In this document: positions 53,081 through 64,000 of the stretch, in pieces | How positions within the stretch are numbered: the stretch's first letter is position 1 | Layout: each line of letters starts with the position of its first letter | NCBI RefSeq assembly: GCF_023516455.1 | Contig: NZ_JAMGBA010000002.1 | Span: 954,501-1,018,500 of the forward strand | DNA from: Sphingomonas caseinilytica | GTDB taxonomy: Bacteria; Pseudomonadota; Alphaproteobacteria; Sphingomonadales; Sphingomonadaceae | Reading direction: 5' to 3' | DNA: 64,000 nt | Made by a program: the position numbers and the translations under genes | Notes under the pieces: generated by a model | Database searches by the model: none | What the model saw: only the letters and a program-made list of their open reading frames with translations | Told to the model about the DNA's origin: nothing

Positions 53081-53482
53081 ATGAAGGGCTACCACGACGA
53101 TATCGAGCAGCAGACGACCGGCAACGACGATTTTCGCCGCGTCCTTTACACCGGCAAGCATCTGCAGCTGGTGCTCATGAGCCTGCCGCCGGGCTGCGAC
53201 ATCGGCGCGGAGGTTCATGAAGACCGCGACCAGTTCTTCCGTTTCGAGGAAGGCAATGGCCAGGTCGACATCGACGACAATAGCTACGACGTCGTCGACG
53301 GAAGCGCGATCGTCGTTCCAGCCGGATCCAGGCACAATGTGCGCAACACCGGTGACGCGCCGCTGAAGCTCTACACCCTCTATGGTCCGCCTGAGCATAA
53401 GGACGGGATCGTCCAGTCGACCAAGGAAGAGGCCGACGCCCGCCATCATGAAGAGGAGTGGGACGGGGGTACGACCGAGTAA
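53081..53482 (+). CDS. Cupin-domain protein
   Basis: 133 aa single cupin. Metal ligands in EVHEDRDQFFRFEEG and the second motif VPAGSRHNVRNTGD. GGGAGG ribosome binding site before ATG 53081. Highly acidic and His-rich at the tail (RHHEEEWDGG). Function unknown. Confidence 0.85.
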   Translation: MKGYHDDIEQQTTGNDDFRRVLYTGKHLQLVLMSLPPGCDIGAEVHEDRDQFFRFEEGNGQVDIDDNSYDVVDGSAIVVPAGSRHNVRNTGDAPLKLYTLYGPPEHKDGIVQSTKEEADARHHEEEWDGGTTE

Positions 53483-53546
53483 TTAAGCTTGTTCGTCAAC
53501 CAATATGTAGGGCGCGAAGCATAGGCTCCCGCACAGGAGAAGGCCT

Positions 53547-54134
53547 ATGCACAGCTTTCAGCCGTCACGTGGACGGATCTTTTTCGAGGTCCTCTGCGCA
53601 ATGGGAATCGCAGCGTCCTGTGGTGGGGCATGGCTGCAAACCGGCGCATCGGCGCTGCTGGCCTCTGCCGGCGTTGCGACCCTCTACGCCCTCGTTCACT
53701 TCTTTGACCTCTTCCGGCGCGATCCGTCCGTGGCGGTTGAGCCGCAACGGATAGACTTCACGCCGGCGGGAGAGGCTAACCTGGCAGTGGCCAGCGAGGT
53801 CTTTGCACCAGAGCCGACGGTCAGGGAAATGGTTGACGCACTGGAACTCGATCCCCGCTTGACCGAATTTGGCGAAGCGCAGGTCCAACCGGTCGAACCG
53901 CTTGCCGTCCATGAGGACGAGGCTGCGCCGGAAAAGGCACCTCGCAAGGCAAGCCGCCGAACCTCTGGTGCGCCGAAGAAGACCAAGGTCAAACAAGTCG
54001 CGGATACGGAACCGGTCGTCGCCGAACCGGTGTTCGTCGAGCAAGTGACCCAAACCCATGTGGCGCCGCTGTTCGAGCCGGATCCATTCCACCGAATGCC
54101 GCGTCAGGGGTTCGGCCGCCGGGGGCAGCTTTAA
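53547..54134 (+). CDS. Hypothetical protein with two N-terminal membrane helices
   Basis: 195 aa. Hydrophobic segments at about 14-29 and 33-51, then a cytoplasmic tail that is acidic, Pro-rich and ends in a Lys/Arg-rich segment (KAPRKASRRTSGAPKKTKVK). Looks like an anchor with a disordered tail. No family recognised. Confidence 0.65.
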   Translation: MHSFQPSRGRIFFEVLCAMGIAASCGGAWLQTGASALLASAGVATLYALVHFFDLFRRDPSVAVEPQRIDFTPAGEANLAVASEVFAPEPTVREMVDALELDPRLTEFGEAQVQPVEPLAVHEDEAAPEKAPRKASRRTSGAPKKTKVKQVADTEPVVAEPVFVEQVTQTHVAPLFEPDPFHRMPRQGFGRRGQL

Positions 54135-54177
54135 GGGGTAGCTTGCAAAGGCGGCGCCGCCGCTCCACGCTCCTCCC

Positions 54178-55095
54178 ATGGCCCAATCGATGCACGACGT
54201 TTCGGACCCCCGAAACGCCTCGATCCTCATCAATGTCAGCGGAGAGCTGAAACCTCGCCCAGAAGCGGTCGTGTCTGTTTTCGATTCCGGCTTCATGCTT
54301 GGCGACGGAGTGTGGGAAGGGCTTCGTGTCCACAAGGGGCGAATGGCCTTCCTCGATCGCCACCTCGACCGCCTGTTCGAAGGCGCCAAGGCGATCGCGA
54401 TGGATATCGGCCTGTCGCGCGAAGAGCTGGTGCAGCGCCTCTATGAAACGCTCGATGCCAACAAGATGGATGAAGGCGTCCATATCCGCCTGATGGTCAC
54501 GCGCGGCGTCCGCTCGACCCCTTACCAGGATCCCCGCGTCGTGGTGTCGCCCGCAACCATCGTCATCATTCCCGAATATAAGGAACCGGATCCGGCGGTT
54601 TACGAGCGGGGCCTGAAGCTGTTCACGGTCCATGTCCGGCGCGGAGATCCTGCGGTGCAGGACCAGAAGATCAACAGCCATTCCAAGCTCAACTGCATCA
54701 CTGCCCGCATCCAGGCGACGCAGGCCGGTGCGGACGAGGGCCTGATGCTCGATCCGCACGGCTTCGTCGCGACCTGCAATTCGACCCATTTCTTCATCGT
54801 CCGAAAGGGCGAAGTGTTGACCTCCAGCGGAAAATATTGCCTCGGCGGTATCACTCGGAACGTGGTGCTGGAGGTCTGCCGCGAGGCCGGCATTCCGGCG
54901 TTCGAGAAGGACTTCTCGCTTACTGACGTCTACGGCGCCGACGAAGCCTTCGTCACCGGAACCTTCGCCGGCATCGTCCCGGTTCGCGAAGTCGATGGAC
55001 GGTCGCTGGAATGCCGGGGCCCGATGGTCGCTCGGCTTCAGCAGCTTTACCAGGACCGGGTCGAGCGCGACGTCGCGGAACAGAAGCGGCCGTGA
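54178..55095 (+). CDS. Class IV PLP aminotransferase (BCAT/D-amino acid transaminase)
   Basis: 305 aa. PLP Lys170 in INSHSKLNCITA, and GGITRNVVLEVCREAGIP with Glu in TSTFF-like position; FVTGTFAGIVPV at the cofactor side. Could act on branched-chain or D-amino acids. The next gene starts inside its stop (GTGA), so they form an operon. Confidence 0.88.
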   Translation: MAQSMHDVSDPRNASILINVSGELKPRPEAVVSVFDSGFMLGDGVWEGLRVHKGRMAFLDRHLDRLFEGAKAIAMDIGLSREELVQRLYETLDANKMDEGVHIRLMVTRGVRSTPYQDPRVVVSPATIVIIPEYKEPDPAVYERGLKLFTVHVRRGDPAVQDQKINSHSKLNCITARIQATQAGADEGLMLDPHGFVATCNSTHFFIVRKGEVLTSSGKYCLGGITRNVVLEVCREAGIPAFEKDFSLTDVYGADEAFVTGTFAGIVPVREVDGRSLECRGPMVARLQQLYQDRVERDVAEQKRP

Positions 55096-55820
55096 CCATC
55101 CGCATCGCGATGTGGTCGGGCCCAAGAAACCTTTCCACGGCGATGATGCGAAGCTTTGGATCCCGAGCGGACACCTTCGTCTCCGACGAGCCGTTCTACG
55201 GCGCCTATCTCAAGGCAACGGGCGACCCTCAGCCGATGGCCGACGACGTCATGGCATCGATGGATTGCGACTGGCACGGCGTAGCGCGGGCCATGACTGG
55301 CCCAGCTCCAACGGTGGCTTCGATCTGGTACCAGAAGCACATGGCCCACCACATGGTGGGTCCGATCTCCCACGACGATCTGCCGGGATTGCGCCACGCC
55401 TTCCTTATCCGCGATCCGGAACGCGTCATCGCCAGCTATGCCGCCAAACGCGTCGCGGTTCGGCCCGAACATCTGGGCGTGGAGCGCCAGGTCGAGTTCT
55501 TCGAGCGTGAAGCGGATCGGCTTGGCCATGCGCCGCCGGTGATCGACAGCGCCGACATCTTGCGCGACCCGGCAACCATGCTTGAGCGGCTGTGCCAGGC
55601 ACTGTCTATTCCGTGGGACCCGGCGATGTTGACTTGGGAGCCCGGAATTCGTGAGACCGACGGCATCTGGGCATCGCATTGGTACGATGCGGTCGCGGCA
55701 AGCACCGGATTCGGCCGGCCGGATCGTGAGGAAGTCGAACTCGACGACGAGGAGAGGCGCGTCGCCGATCAATGCCGGCCATTTTACGAGCGGTTAGCGA
55801 TGCACCGCCTCATGCGCTGA
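55092..55820 (+). CDS. Sulfotransferase-like P-loop protein
   Basis: 242 aa. Begins MWSGPRNLSTAMMRSFGSR, a PAPS-type P-loop of sulfotransferase-family proteins, with later LIRDPERVIASYAAKR as 3'-phosphate site. GTG start overlapping the aminotransferase. Such pairs are common, but I know of no proven reaction for this branch. Confidence 0.82.
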   Translation: MTIRIAMWSGPRNLSTAMMRSFGSRADTFVSDEPFYGAYLKATGDPQPMADDVMASMDCDWHGVARAMTGPAPTVASIWYQKHMAHHMVGPISHDDLPGLRHAFLIRDPERVIASYAAKRVAVRPEHLGVERQVEFFEREADRLGHAPPVIDSADILRDPATMLERLCQALSIPWDPAMLTWEPGIRETDGIWASHWYDAVAASTGFGRPDREEVELDDEERRVADQCRPFYERLAMHRLMR

Positions 55821-55833
55821 AGACCTGTCTGGT

Positions 55834-56091
55834 TCAGCCCTTAACTTCGACGCCGTCCTTGGCCCAGACCAAGTCGACATCAACGCCCTGATCGGTCCAC
55901 TGCTCGCGCGTCCAGCATTTGATCCGCTCAATGTGAGTGCCCGTGAACGGATCAACTCGAAGACAATATAGAGCGTCCGGACCTGCGGCAGGCGCGCTGG
56001 CGCTCGGTTCCCCTTGGGGCTGACTTGCCGACAGCGGCGAGGCGGCAGCAACGATCAGGCTGAGAGCCATGGCGGATAGCTTGAGTGCCAT
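55834..56091 (-). CDS. Small secreted hypothetical protein
   Basis: 85 aa. Signal peptide MALKLSAMALSLIVAAASPLSA, then a Pro/Ala linker and a compact C-terminus with two Cys (YCLRVDPFTGTHIERIKCW), probably one disulfide. AAGGAG upstream. Convergent with the sulfotransferase-like gene. The pattern YCxRx... KCWTREQW recurs in sphingomonads; function unknown. Confidence 0.75.
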   Translation of the reverse strand: MALKLSAMALSLIVAAASPLSASQPQGEPSASAPAAGPDALYCLRVDPFTGTHIERIKCWTREQWTDQGVDVDLVWAKDGVEVKG

Positions 56092-56271
56092 GTCGTTTCT
56101 CCTTGAAACAAGGCTGGCATGCCCTTCCAACGCCCGGAGATTACCTCCAGTTGCGATCTGATGCGAGAGCTTGCAGCCGATCCGCCGAATCTTTCGACAA
56201 ACGGCGCTTCCAGAGATTGCACCGTCGCGGTCGCGGCTTAAGGTGCCGCGAAACATCGAAGGGGTCAGGCA

Positions 56272-57555
56272 TTGCTTAAATTCTGGACGGGCGCGGTGGT
56301 TGCCGCGCTGGCCGCTACAGGCGCAAACGGCGCGCCAACCTATGTTCATGCGGGAAGGCTGATCGCGGTTCCGGGACAGGCGGTGCGCGGCCCCTCGACC
56401 GTAGTCGTTGACCAGGGCCGCATCGTTTCCGTCCAGGACGGCTATGTTGCGCCGACGGAGGCAGGCACCGCGGTAGTCGACCTCAAGGACAAGACCGTGC
56501 TTCCCGGACTGATCGACAGCCATGTCCACCTGTCGTCGGATCGTGGCGGCGAGCAGGCTTTGTTGGCGAACTTCAGGGACGACCAGCCGCTGCAAGCTTT
56601 CGAAGCGCAGATGAACGGCATGAAGACGCTGCGTGCCGGATTTACCACCGTTCGTAACCTTGGGGACGAGGGCAATACGCTGGCACTTCGGGAAGCCATC
56701 AAGCGCGGCTGGGTCCAGGGACCGCGTATCGTTGATGCAGCCCGGTCCATCTCCACTACCGGCGGCCACATGGATGGGCGCGGGTCGCTCAATGACGAGA
56801 TTGTCGCTCACTTGCCCGATCCCGAAAATCTCTGCGACAGCGTCGAAAGCTGCCGCCGCGTGGTCAGGCGGCAGATCGATCGCGGCGCGGACGTGATCAA
56901 GTTTGCAACGACCGGTGGGGTCAACAGCGGCACCGGCCTCGCCACCCGCATGTATGAGGATGAGGCGAAGGCGCTCGTGGACACGGCGCACGCCTATGGC
57001 CGCAAGGTTGCGGTGCACGCCCATGGCGCCGACGGCATCAAGCTTGCACTTAAAGCCGGCGCGGACTCGATCGAGCACGGCACTGTCATGGACGATGAAA
57101 TCATCAAGCTGATGAAAGCCAAAGGCACCTATTATGTGCCGACTCTTTCGACCGTGAACGGCTATCTTGAGCGGCTGGCCAAGGATCCCAACGCCTATAC
57201 GGGCGCCGTCAAGCAGCAGATCGAATGGCGTATCGGCATCACGGGGCAATCGCTTCTGAAGGCCTATCCCGCCGGCGTGAAGATTGCCTACGGAACGGAC
57301 GCAGGCGTCTCGAAGCACGGTCGCAACGCCGACGAATTCGAGCTTCTGGTGAAATATGGGATGCCGCCGGTCGAGGCGCTGAAGGCAGCGACGGTAAACG
57401 CAGCGGATCTATTGGGCTTGTCGAGCGAAGTCGGAACCATCGAAGCTGGGAAGAGCGCGGATTTGATCGCGGTTACCGGCGATCCCCTTCAGGACGTAAC
57501 CGTCCTTAAAAAAGTCGATTATGTCATGGTCCGCGGCGATGAGGTCGTTCGGTAA
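56272..57555 (+). CDS. Exported imidazolonepropionase-like amidohydrolase
   Basis: 427 aa with TTG start and GAAGGGG upstream. Signal peptide MLKFWTGAVVAALAATGANG. Metal site: VLPGLIDSHVHLS, VIKFATTGG, AVHAHGADG, SIEHGTVMDD and YGTDAGVSKHG. Paralogue of the gene at 51327, same order of motifs. Confidence 0.9.
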   Translation: MLKFWTGAVVAALAATGANGAPTYVHAGRLIAVPGQAVRGPSTVVVDQGRIVSVQDGYVAPTEAGTAVVDLKDKTVLPGLIDSHVHLSSDRGGEQALLANFRDDQPLQAFEAQMNGMKTLRAGFTTVRNLGDEGNTLALREAIKRGWVQGPRIVDAARSISTTGGHMDGRGSLNDEIVAHLPDPENLCDSVESCRRVVRRQIDRGADVIKFATTGGVNSGTGLATRMYEDEAKALVDTAHAYGRKVAVHAHGADGIKLALKAGADSIEHGTVMDDEIIKLMKAKGTYYVPTLSTVNGYLERLAKDPNAYTGAVKQQIEWRIGITGQSLLKAYPAGVKIAYGTDAGVSKHGRNADEFELLVKYGMPPVEALKAATVNAADLLGLSSEVGTIEAGKSADLIAVTGDPLQDVTVLKKVDYVMVRGDEVVR

Positions 57556-57722
57556 AGCGTAAGTGGGCTCATCCTCGGCCATGCGGTGCTGCAAGCATCC
57601 CTGGTAAATGTCATTTCTGCACCACTGGATGGAAATCCTCCATCAATGCGAATTGGCGGTTGCTCATAAGCCCTTAATATTTATGCTGATTATATCAAAG
57701 CTAGAGTTCAGCTAAATGGGGT

Positions 57723-58112
57723 ATGGGGTTGCCACCGAACTATCTTGCGGCTCTCGTCGCGTTGGCGATGATCTCGGCAACTGGGGGTGCCCACGGAATG
57801 AATCAATCGAAGAGCCGCGCGGTGACCTGCAGTGTTGTTGGCGCGGAGAAGTTGCTCGCCGATGCTGGGGGACCAGCAAGTCTGTGCGAGCTGGTCAAGA
57901 TTGCCGCCGCCGCCGCCGCGCCCGGCGTGCCCTTCGCCGTGGAAATTCGATCGCCGTCTGCACACACCTTGGCCGCGAGGATCAGCTTGCCTGATGGCCG
58001 TGTCCTGCCCGACCTCAATATTACGATTAATGACCGCGTGATGGATCGGGGTTCGATCGAGCGGTTTGCAAGCGCGATTGCAAGCCGGGTGGAAGAGACG
58101 AGCCGTCGGTGA
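57723..58112 (+). CDS. Hypothetical exported protein
   Basis: 129 aa. Possible signal peptide (LAALVALAMISATGGAHG) then a domain with a Cys pair and SLPDGRVLPDLNITINDRVM. Composition differs from its flanks, which are AT-richer (57560-57715 and 58113-58195, nothing seen in them). No family recognised. Confidence 0.6.
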   Translation: MGLPPNYLAALVALAMISATGGAHGMNQSKSRAVTCSVVGAEKLLADAGGPASLCELVKIAAAAAAPGVPFAVEIRSPSAHTLAARISLPDGRVLPDLNITINDRVMDRGSIERFASAIASRVEETSRR

Positions 58113-58196
58113 GAAAATACAGGTATTGGCAGCCATAACTAATAATTGACGATAGTTCCGTAGCGAAAAATCTGAAAGCTTGGTCGAGGGGGTAAT

Positions 58197-60983
58197 GTGG
58201 TAGACGTTCCGGGTAACAGTACGACGACCCGCAGCATTTCGGTTGGCGGAACGGTCACCGATAGCCTCGAAGTTGCTGGAGACCACGACTGGTTTCAGAT
58301 TCAATTGACGGCGGGACAGTCCATCAGCGTCGCGCTAGACGGTTTAACGCTGATCGATCCTTATCTTCGGATAAGGGATTCCAGTGGCAACATCATCTTT
58401 GAAAACGATGACATCACTTCTGGTATAAACCGGGACTCTTTGCTGGGTTTTACCGCTACCTATACCGGTACCTATTATATCGACGTTGGGGCGTGGGATC
58501 CTCCGCCCGATAGCCCTGATTACCCTGGCTACACGGGGACCTACCAACTTAGCGTCGAAACCTATACGCCTCCTCCAGTCGGCACGGTCGATCAACTCGC
58601 CGATTATCTCGTTGACGGTTACTGGGGCGGAGAATCGCGCCATTTCGATGTCGCGCCCGGCGGCTCGATAACGGTGAACCTGACGGCTCTAACGGCGCCG
58701 GCTCGGACGCTCGCATTGGCGGCGCTTGCCACATGGACGGACATCATCGGAATTACATTCGTACAAGTTGCAACAGGTGGCCAAATCACTTTCGACGACA
58801 ATGAGGAAGGGGCGTTCAGTAACAGCATTTGGTCTAACGGAATCATTACCAGTTCCCACGTCAACGTTTCCGTCGACTGGTTGGCCGACTATGGGACGTC
58901 GCTGAACGGCTATTCGTTTCAGACATATGTCCATGAGATCGGCCACGCGCTCGGACTAGGTCATCAGGGCGGGTACAATGGCGATGCCAGCTATCCGTTC
59001 GAGGCCGTTTTTTTGAATGACGGCTGGCCACTGTCCGTAATGTCTTACTTCGACCAGATCGATAATACTTACTTTGCAGGCCAAGGCTTCGATTTCAATT
59101 ATGTCGTCACACCGATGATGGCCGACATCCTGGCCATGTCGATGCTATATGGTCTGTCAACGACAACCCGGGCAGGCAATACGACCTATGGGCCCAGCTG
59201 GTCGTCAACCATGGGCGCGCTTTGCATTTTCGATAGTGGAGGCGTCGATACCATCGATGTGTCCGGTTTGGCCGGATCGCATCTCATCAACCTCAATCCG
59301 GGCACCTTTTCAAACGTGCTGGGCGAGGAAGGCAACGTCAGCATCGCTTTCGGCGTAAGTATCGAGAATGCGATTGGCGGGGCCGGCGATGACACGCTGA
59401 TCGGCAACGCTGCGAACAATGTCTTGAATGGGGGAGCAGGCGAGGATGTCGTTTCCTACGAGACTGCAACCGCTGCAGTGCAAGTCGACCTTAGGACCAC
59501 GGCCCAGCAAAATACGGTTGGAGCAGGCCTCGACACGTTGAGCGGGTTCGAGCGGCTGATCGGCTCCGCATATGGCGATACGCTCACCGGCACCTCGACT
59601 ACGCTCAAAATTAACGGCGGCGATGGCAACGACGTTATCATCAGCACTGGGGCGGGCGACCATCGTTTGTTTGGCGACGGTGGAGACGATCGGTTCGTCC
59701 CGGGCCAGGGTAACGACTGGATGATCGGCGGGGACGGCTTCGATACCGTCGATTACGGTGGCGCAGCCGGTTCGATCTATGCCGTCACCAACGGTTCCGG
59801 CGCCAATACCGGCAATTCGGGGTTCGATACCATCAGCGTCGAGAAGCTCATCGGGTCGAATTTCGATGACACGCTCTGGGCATGGGAGGTCGGCCACCAG
59901 GTTTGGGGAGGGGCCGGCAATGACACGCTGAAGGGTTCCTGGCTGGGATCTAGTCAGCTTTATGGCGGATCCGGCAATGACATATACGAAGTTCGCCATT
60001 CGGCTAGCCAGGTCATCGAAGCGGCCGGCGAAGGCATCGACCTGGTCATGGCGGAAGCCAATTTCACGCTCAGCGCGAATGTTGAAAATCTCACCCTCGT
60101 GCAGCCGATTTACGATCCCTACGGCGGCGCGGCGCTGCAACCACCACCTTTCGATGATTTCTCGGGAACCGGAAACAATCTAGCGAACGTGATCACCGGC
60201 AATCGCGGCGACAATATACTCTCCGGAATGGCGGGCTTGGACACGCTTACCGGCGGTGAAGGGAATGATATATTCCGGGACACGGCGGCGGGCCTGAACG
60301 GCGACACGATCACCGATTTTGCGGTTGGCGACAGGATTGTCATTAGCGACGCCAGCCTGGCGGGGTTCAGTTTCTCGCTGTCGGGGTCAACCCTGACCTA
60401 TACAGGTGGCACGCTGACCCTGTCTGGGGTCAGCGGCATGCTGGTTGCCTCGGCGGCGGCCGGCGGGGTCCAGTTGACCTTGAAGACATCGTCCAACGAC
60501 GCCCGCAACGACTTCAACGGCGACGGCCGCAGCGATATTTTGTGGCGCAACGACAATGGACAGATGACCAACTGGCTGGGCGAGGCCGATGGCGGCTTTG
60601 CCTACAACGATGCCAACGCCGCCAACGTCATCGCCACCGACTGGCACATTGCCGGGGTTGGCGACTTCAACGGCGACGGCCGCGACGACATATTGTGGCG
60701 CCGGGACAATGGGCAGATGACCAACTGGCTGGGCGAGGCCGATGGCGGCTTTGCCTACAACGATGCCAATGCCGCCAACGTCATCGCCACCGACTGGCGC
60801 ATTGCCGGGGTTGGCGACTTCAACGGCGACGGCCGCGACGACATATTGTGGCGCCGGGACAATGGGCAGATGACCAACTGGCTGGGCGAGGCCGATGGCG
60901 GCTTTGCCTACAACGACGCCAATGCCGCCAACGTCATCGCCACCGACTGGCACGTACAGCCATCCGAAATCCTGTGGATGTGA
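58197..60983 (+). CDS. Secreted M10 metallopeptidase with PPC, RTX and FG-GAP-type repeats
   Basis: 928 aa, GTG start. No Sec signal. Residues about 5-115 are a PPC-type beta domain (SLEVAGDHDWFQIQLTAGQ). The M10 domain has zinc motif HEIGHALGLGH (246-256) and Met-turn Met282 in SVMSYF. RTX Ca-binding repeats (GGAGDDTLIGN, GGDGND, GGSGND) span about 400-700. The end consists of three repeats DFNGDGRDDILWRRDNGQ..., the third cut short, ending QPSEILWM. Type I secretion is predicted from RTX repeats, yet no transporter is adjacent. AT-rich upstream region suggests its own promoter. Confidence 0.9.
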   Translation: MVDVPGNSTTTRSISVGGTVTDSLEVAGDHDWFQIQLTAGQSISVALDGLTLIDPYLRIRDSSGNIIFENDDITSGINRDSLLGFTATYTGTYYIDVGAWDPPPDSPDYPGYTGTYQLSVETYTPPPVGTVDQLADYLVDGYWGGESRHFDVAPGGSITVNLTALTAPARTLALAALATWTDIIGITFVQVATGGQITFDDNEEGAFSNSIWSNGIITSSHVNVSVDWLADYGTSLNGYSFQTYVHEIGHALGLGHQGGYNGDASYPFEAVFLNDGWPLSVMSYFDQIDNTYFAGQGFDFNYVVTPMMADILAMSMLYGLSTTTRAGNTTYGPSWSSTMGALCIFDSGGVDTIDVSGLAGSHLINLNPGTFSNVLGEEGNVSIAFGVSIENAIGGAGDDTLIGNAANNVLNGGAGEDVVSYETATAAVQVDLRTTAQQNTVGAGLDTLSGFERLIGSAYGDTLTGTSTTLKINGGDGNDVIISTGAGDHRLFGDGGDDRFVPGQGNDWMIGGDGFDTVDYGGAAGSIYAVTNGSGANTGNSGFDTISVEKLIGSNFDDTLWAWEVGHQVWGGAGNDTLKGSWLGSSQLYGGSGNDIYEVRHSASQVIEAAGEGIDLVMAEANFTLSANVENLTLVQPIYDPYGGAALQPPPFDDFSGTGNNLANVITGNRGDNILSGMAGLDTLTGGEGNDIFRDTAAGLNGDTITDFAVGDRIVISDASLAGFSFSLSGSTLTYTGGTLTLSGVSGMLVASAAAGGVQLTLKTSSNDARNDFNGDGRSDILWRNDNGQMTNWLGEADGGFAYNDANAANVIATDWHIAGVGDFNGDGRDDILWRRDNGQMTNWLGEADGGFAYNDANAANVIATDWRIAGVGDFNGDGRDDILWRRDNGQMTNWLGEADGGFAYNDANAANVIATDWHVQPSEILWM
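60510..60953 (+). repeat. 153-bp tandem repeats in the M10 peptidase
   Basis: Copies at 60510-60662, 60663-60815 and 60816-60953 (incomplete). Copies 2 and 3 differ by one synonymous base over about 135 bp; copy 1 is more diverged. Each encodes 51 residues of FG-GAP/VCBS type (DFNGDGR, then NGQMTNWLGEADGG). Confidence 0.95.
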
Positions 60984-61012
60984 GGGTGGCCGGGTCTCCG
61001 GTTGACCTCACA
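60979..61012 (+). other. Inverted repeat after the M10 peptidase stop
   Basis: TGTGAGG (60979-60985) and CCTCACA (61006-61012) flank a GC-rich loop with an inner CCGG pair. It overlaps the stop codon and lacks a U-tract, so a terminator role is only possible. Confidence 0.35.
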
Positions 61013-61192
61013 GCCATTCCCACTTAATGGGCCGCACGTCCGTGACGTTGCGATTCTTCGCTAGTCCTCCGGGCAGAGCTGAACATTGCTCAACGACGTG
61101 AAGGCCGGGTGGCCCTGGGGCTGCCAGGTGTTCACGCTTTTGCGTTGCGCAAAGTAACCGCCGGATTTCCGGCAACGAAAGGTGAAGGCTTC

Positions 61193-61564
61193 ATGCCGAC
61201 GATTAACCAGCTGATCCGCAAGGGTCGCGAACCGCAGAAGGCCAAGTCGAAGGTCCCTGCGATGGAGCAGAACCCGCAGAAGCGCGGCGTCTGCACCCGT
61301 GTCTATACCACTACCCCGAAGAAGCCGAACTCGGCGCTGCGCAAGGTCGCCAAGGTCCGCCTGACCAACAGCCGCGAGGTCATCAGCTACATTCCGGGTG
61401 AGGGCCACAACCTGCAGGAGCACTCGGTTGTGCTCATCCGCGGCGGCCGTGTGCGCGACCTTCCGGGTGTGCGTTACCACGTGCTTCGCGGCGTCCTCGA
61501 CACGCAGGGCGTGAAGGACCGCAAGCAGTCCCGTTCGAAGTACGGCGCCAAGCGCCCGAAATAA
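61193..61564 (+). CDS. rpsL: 30S ribosomal protein S12
   Basis: 123 aa; begins [14 protein letters not shown] and ends [11 protein letters not shown]. Contains the decoding loop [12 protein letters not shown] and the [10 protein letters not shown] and [14 protein letters not shown] segments, all normal. AAAGGTGAAGG upstream. First gene of the str operon. Confidence 0.98.
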   Translation: MPTINQLIRKGREPQKAKSKVPAMEQNPQKRGVCTRVYTTTPKKPNSALRKVAKVRLTNSREVISYIPGEGHNLQEHSVVLIRGGRVRDLPGVRYHVLRGVLDTQGVKDRKQSRSKYGAKRPK

Positions 61565-61623
61565 GCTGGTTCGTCGGTCGCGCCGCCCGCTGTGCAGGCG
61601 CACCGCTCTGAAAGGATTTTCCA

Positions 61624-62094
61624 ATGTCCCGTCGTCGTCGCCCAGAAAAGCGCGTCATTCTTCCCGATCCGAAGTTCGGGGATATCGTTCTGTCGAAGTT
61701 CATGAATTCGGTCATGCTCGACGGCAAGAAGTCGGTCGCCGAGAGCATCGTTTACGGCGCCCTCGACAATGTCGAGCAGCGTCTGAAGAAGGATCCCCTC
61801 CAGGTCTTTCACGATGCGCTCAACAATGTGAAGCCCGGCATCGAAGTCCGCAGCCGCCGCGTCGGCGGTGCGACCTACCAGGTCCCGGTCGAAGTTCGCA
61901 CCGAGCGCGCCCAGGCCCTCGCGATCCGCTGGCTGATCTCGGCCGCGCGTTCGCGTTCGGAGAAGACCATGGCCGGCCGTCTGTCGGGTGAGCTGATGGA
62001 CGCGTCGCAGAACCGCGGAAACGCGGTGAAGAAGCGCGAAGACACGCACCGCATGGCGGAAGCGAACCGCGCCTTCTCGCACTACCGCTGGTAA
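61624..62094 (+). CDS. rpsG: 30S ribosomal protein S7
   Basis: 156 aa; [19 protein letters not shown] start, [12 protein letters not shown] and [17 protein letters not shown], as expected for S7. AAAGGA ribosome binding site. Second gene of the str operon. Confidence 0.98.
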   Translation: MSRRRRPEKRVILPDPKFGDIVLSKFMNSVMLDGKKSVAESIVYGALDNVEQRLKKDPLQVFHDALNNVKPGIEVRSRRVGGATYQVPVEVRTERAQALAIRWLISAARSRSEKTMAGRLSGELMDASQNRGNAVKKREDTHRMAEANRAFSHYRW

Positions 62095-62157
62095 AAACCG
62101 TACCTATATTCAGGGGGATCGGCCCGGCCGACCCCCTGCAACACTAAGGAATCTGAA

Positions 62158-64000
<1,843 letters not shown>

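Overview
The window is GC-rich chromosomal DNA of an alphaproteobacterium, almost certainly a member of the Sphingomonadales (Sphingomonas/Sphingomicrobium type). The evidence is the PhyR-NepR-EcfG general stress locus with a PhyP-like kinase, the split cobalamin methionine synthase with a fused ArsR-methyltransferase regulator, CtrA, a leucyl/arginyl-tRNA-protein transferase, and an rpsL-rpsG-fusA str operon at the right end. It is mostly core genome; I see no prophage, integrase, transposase, CRISPR array, rRNA or tRNA gene.

Layout. 1-603: end of tatC. 677-4628: general stress response island (nepR-phyP leftward; phyR, a 46-residue membrane protein behind a perfect EcfG-type promoter, and ecfG rightward; a small NepR-like protein convergent with ecfG). 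4720-10277: glnE-bcp, then sdhB-thioesterase-zapE. 10391-13285: exported M20 peptidase, VOC protein and two hypothetical genes. 13440-22245: TCA cluster mdh-sucD-sucA-sucB-(flavodoxin-fold gene)-lpd, whose junctions hold three copies of one palindromic repeat. 22484-26570: PepSY protein, sppA, MATE transporter. 26592-28700: groES-groEL under a CIRCE operator. 28835-29361: two tiny lipoproteins. 29535-35071: methionine operon (sahR-like regulator, metF, metH in two genes). 35165-41022: dsbD, YtcJ-type amidohydrolase, ilvA, bpt. 41097-42995: TIR-transmembrane-TPR protein. 43061-44901: tautomerase, HxlR regulator, ctrA. 45101-47279: rluA-type synthase, arfB, free-methionine sulfoxide reductase, uspA. 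47403-51177: PDH E2, small membrane protein, thioesterase, a DUF559 nuclease-like gene bounded by inverted hairpin repeats, PDH E3. 51327-58112: amidohydrolases, DUF3140, cupin, class IV aminotransferase, sulfotransferase-like protein, small secreted proteins. 58197-60983: large secreted M10 metallopeptidase with RTX and 153-bp tandem repeats. 61193-64000: rpsL, rpsG, fusA (cut by the window end).

Functional picture: central carbon metabolism (2-oxoglutarate and pyruvate dehydrogenase E2/E3 sets, each with its own lipoamide dehydrogenase), a compact stress-signalling module, methionine/SAH homeostasis, peptide and amino-acid turnover by several exported hydrolases, and cell-cycle control. The most unusual items are the DUF559 unit with terminal inverted hairpins (about 49326-49749), the NepR-like mini-gene facing ecfG, the EcfG-promoter-driven mini membrane protein, the putative leaderless SAH-regulator promoter, and the recently amplified repeats in the M10 peptidase. 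All assignments come from reading the sequence; no database search was run.
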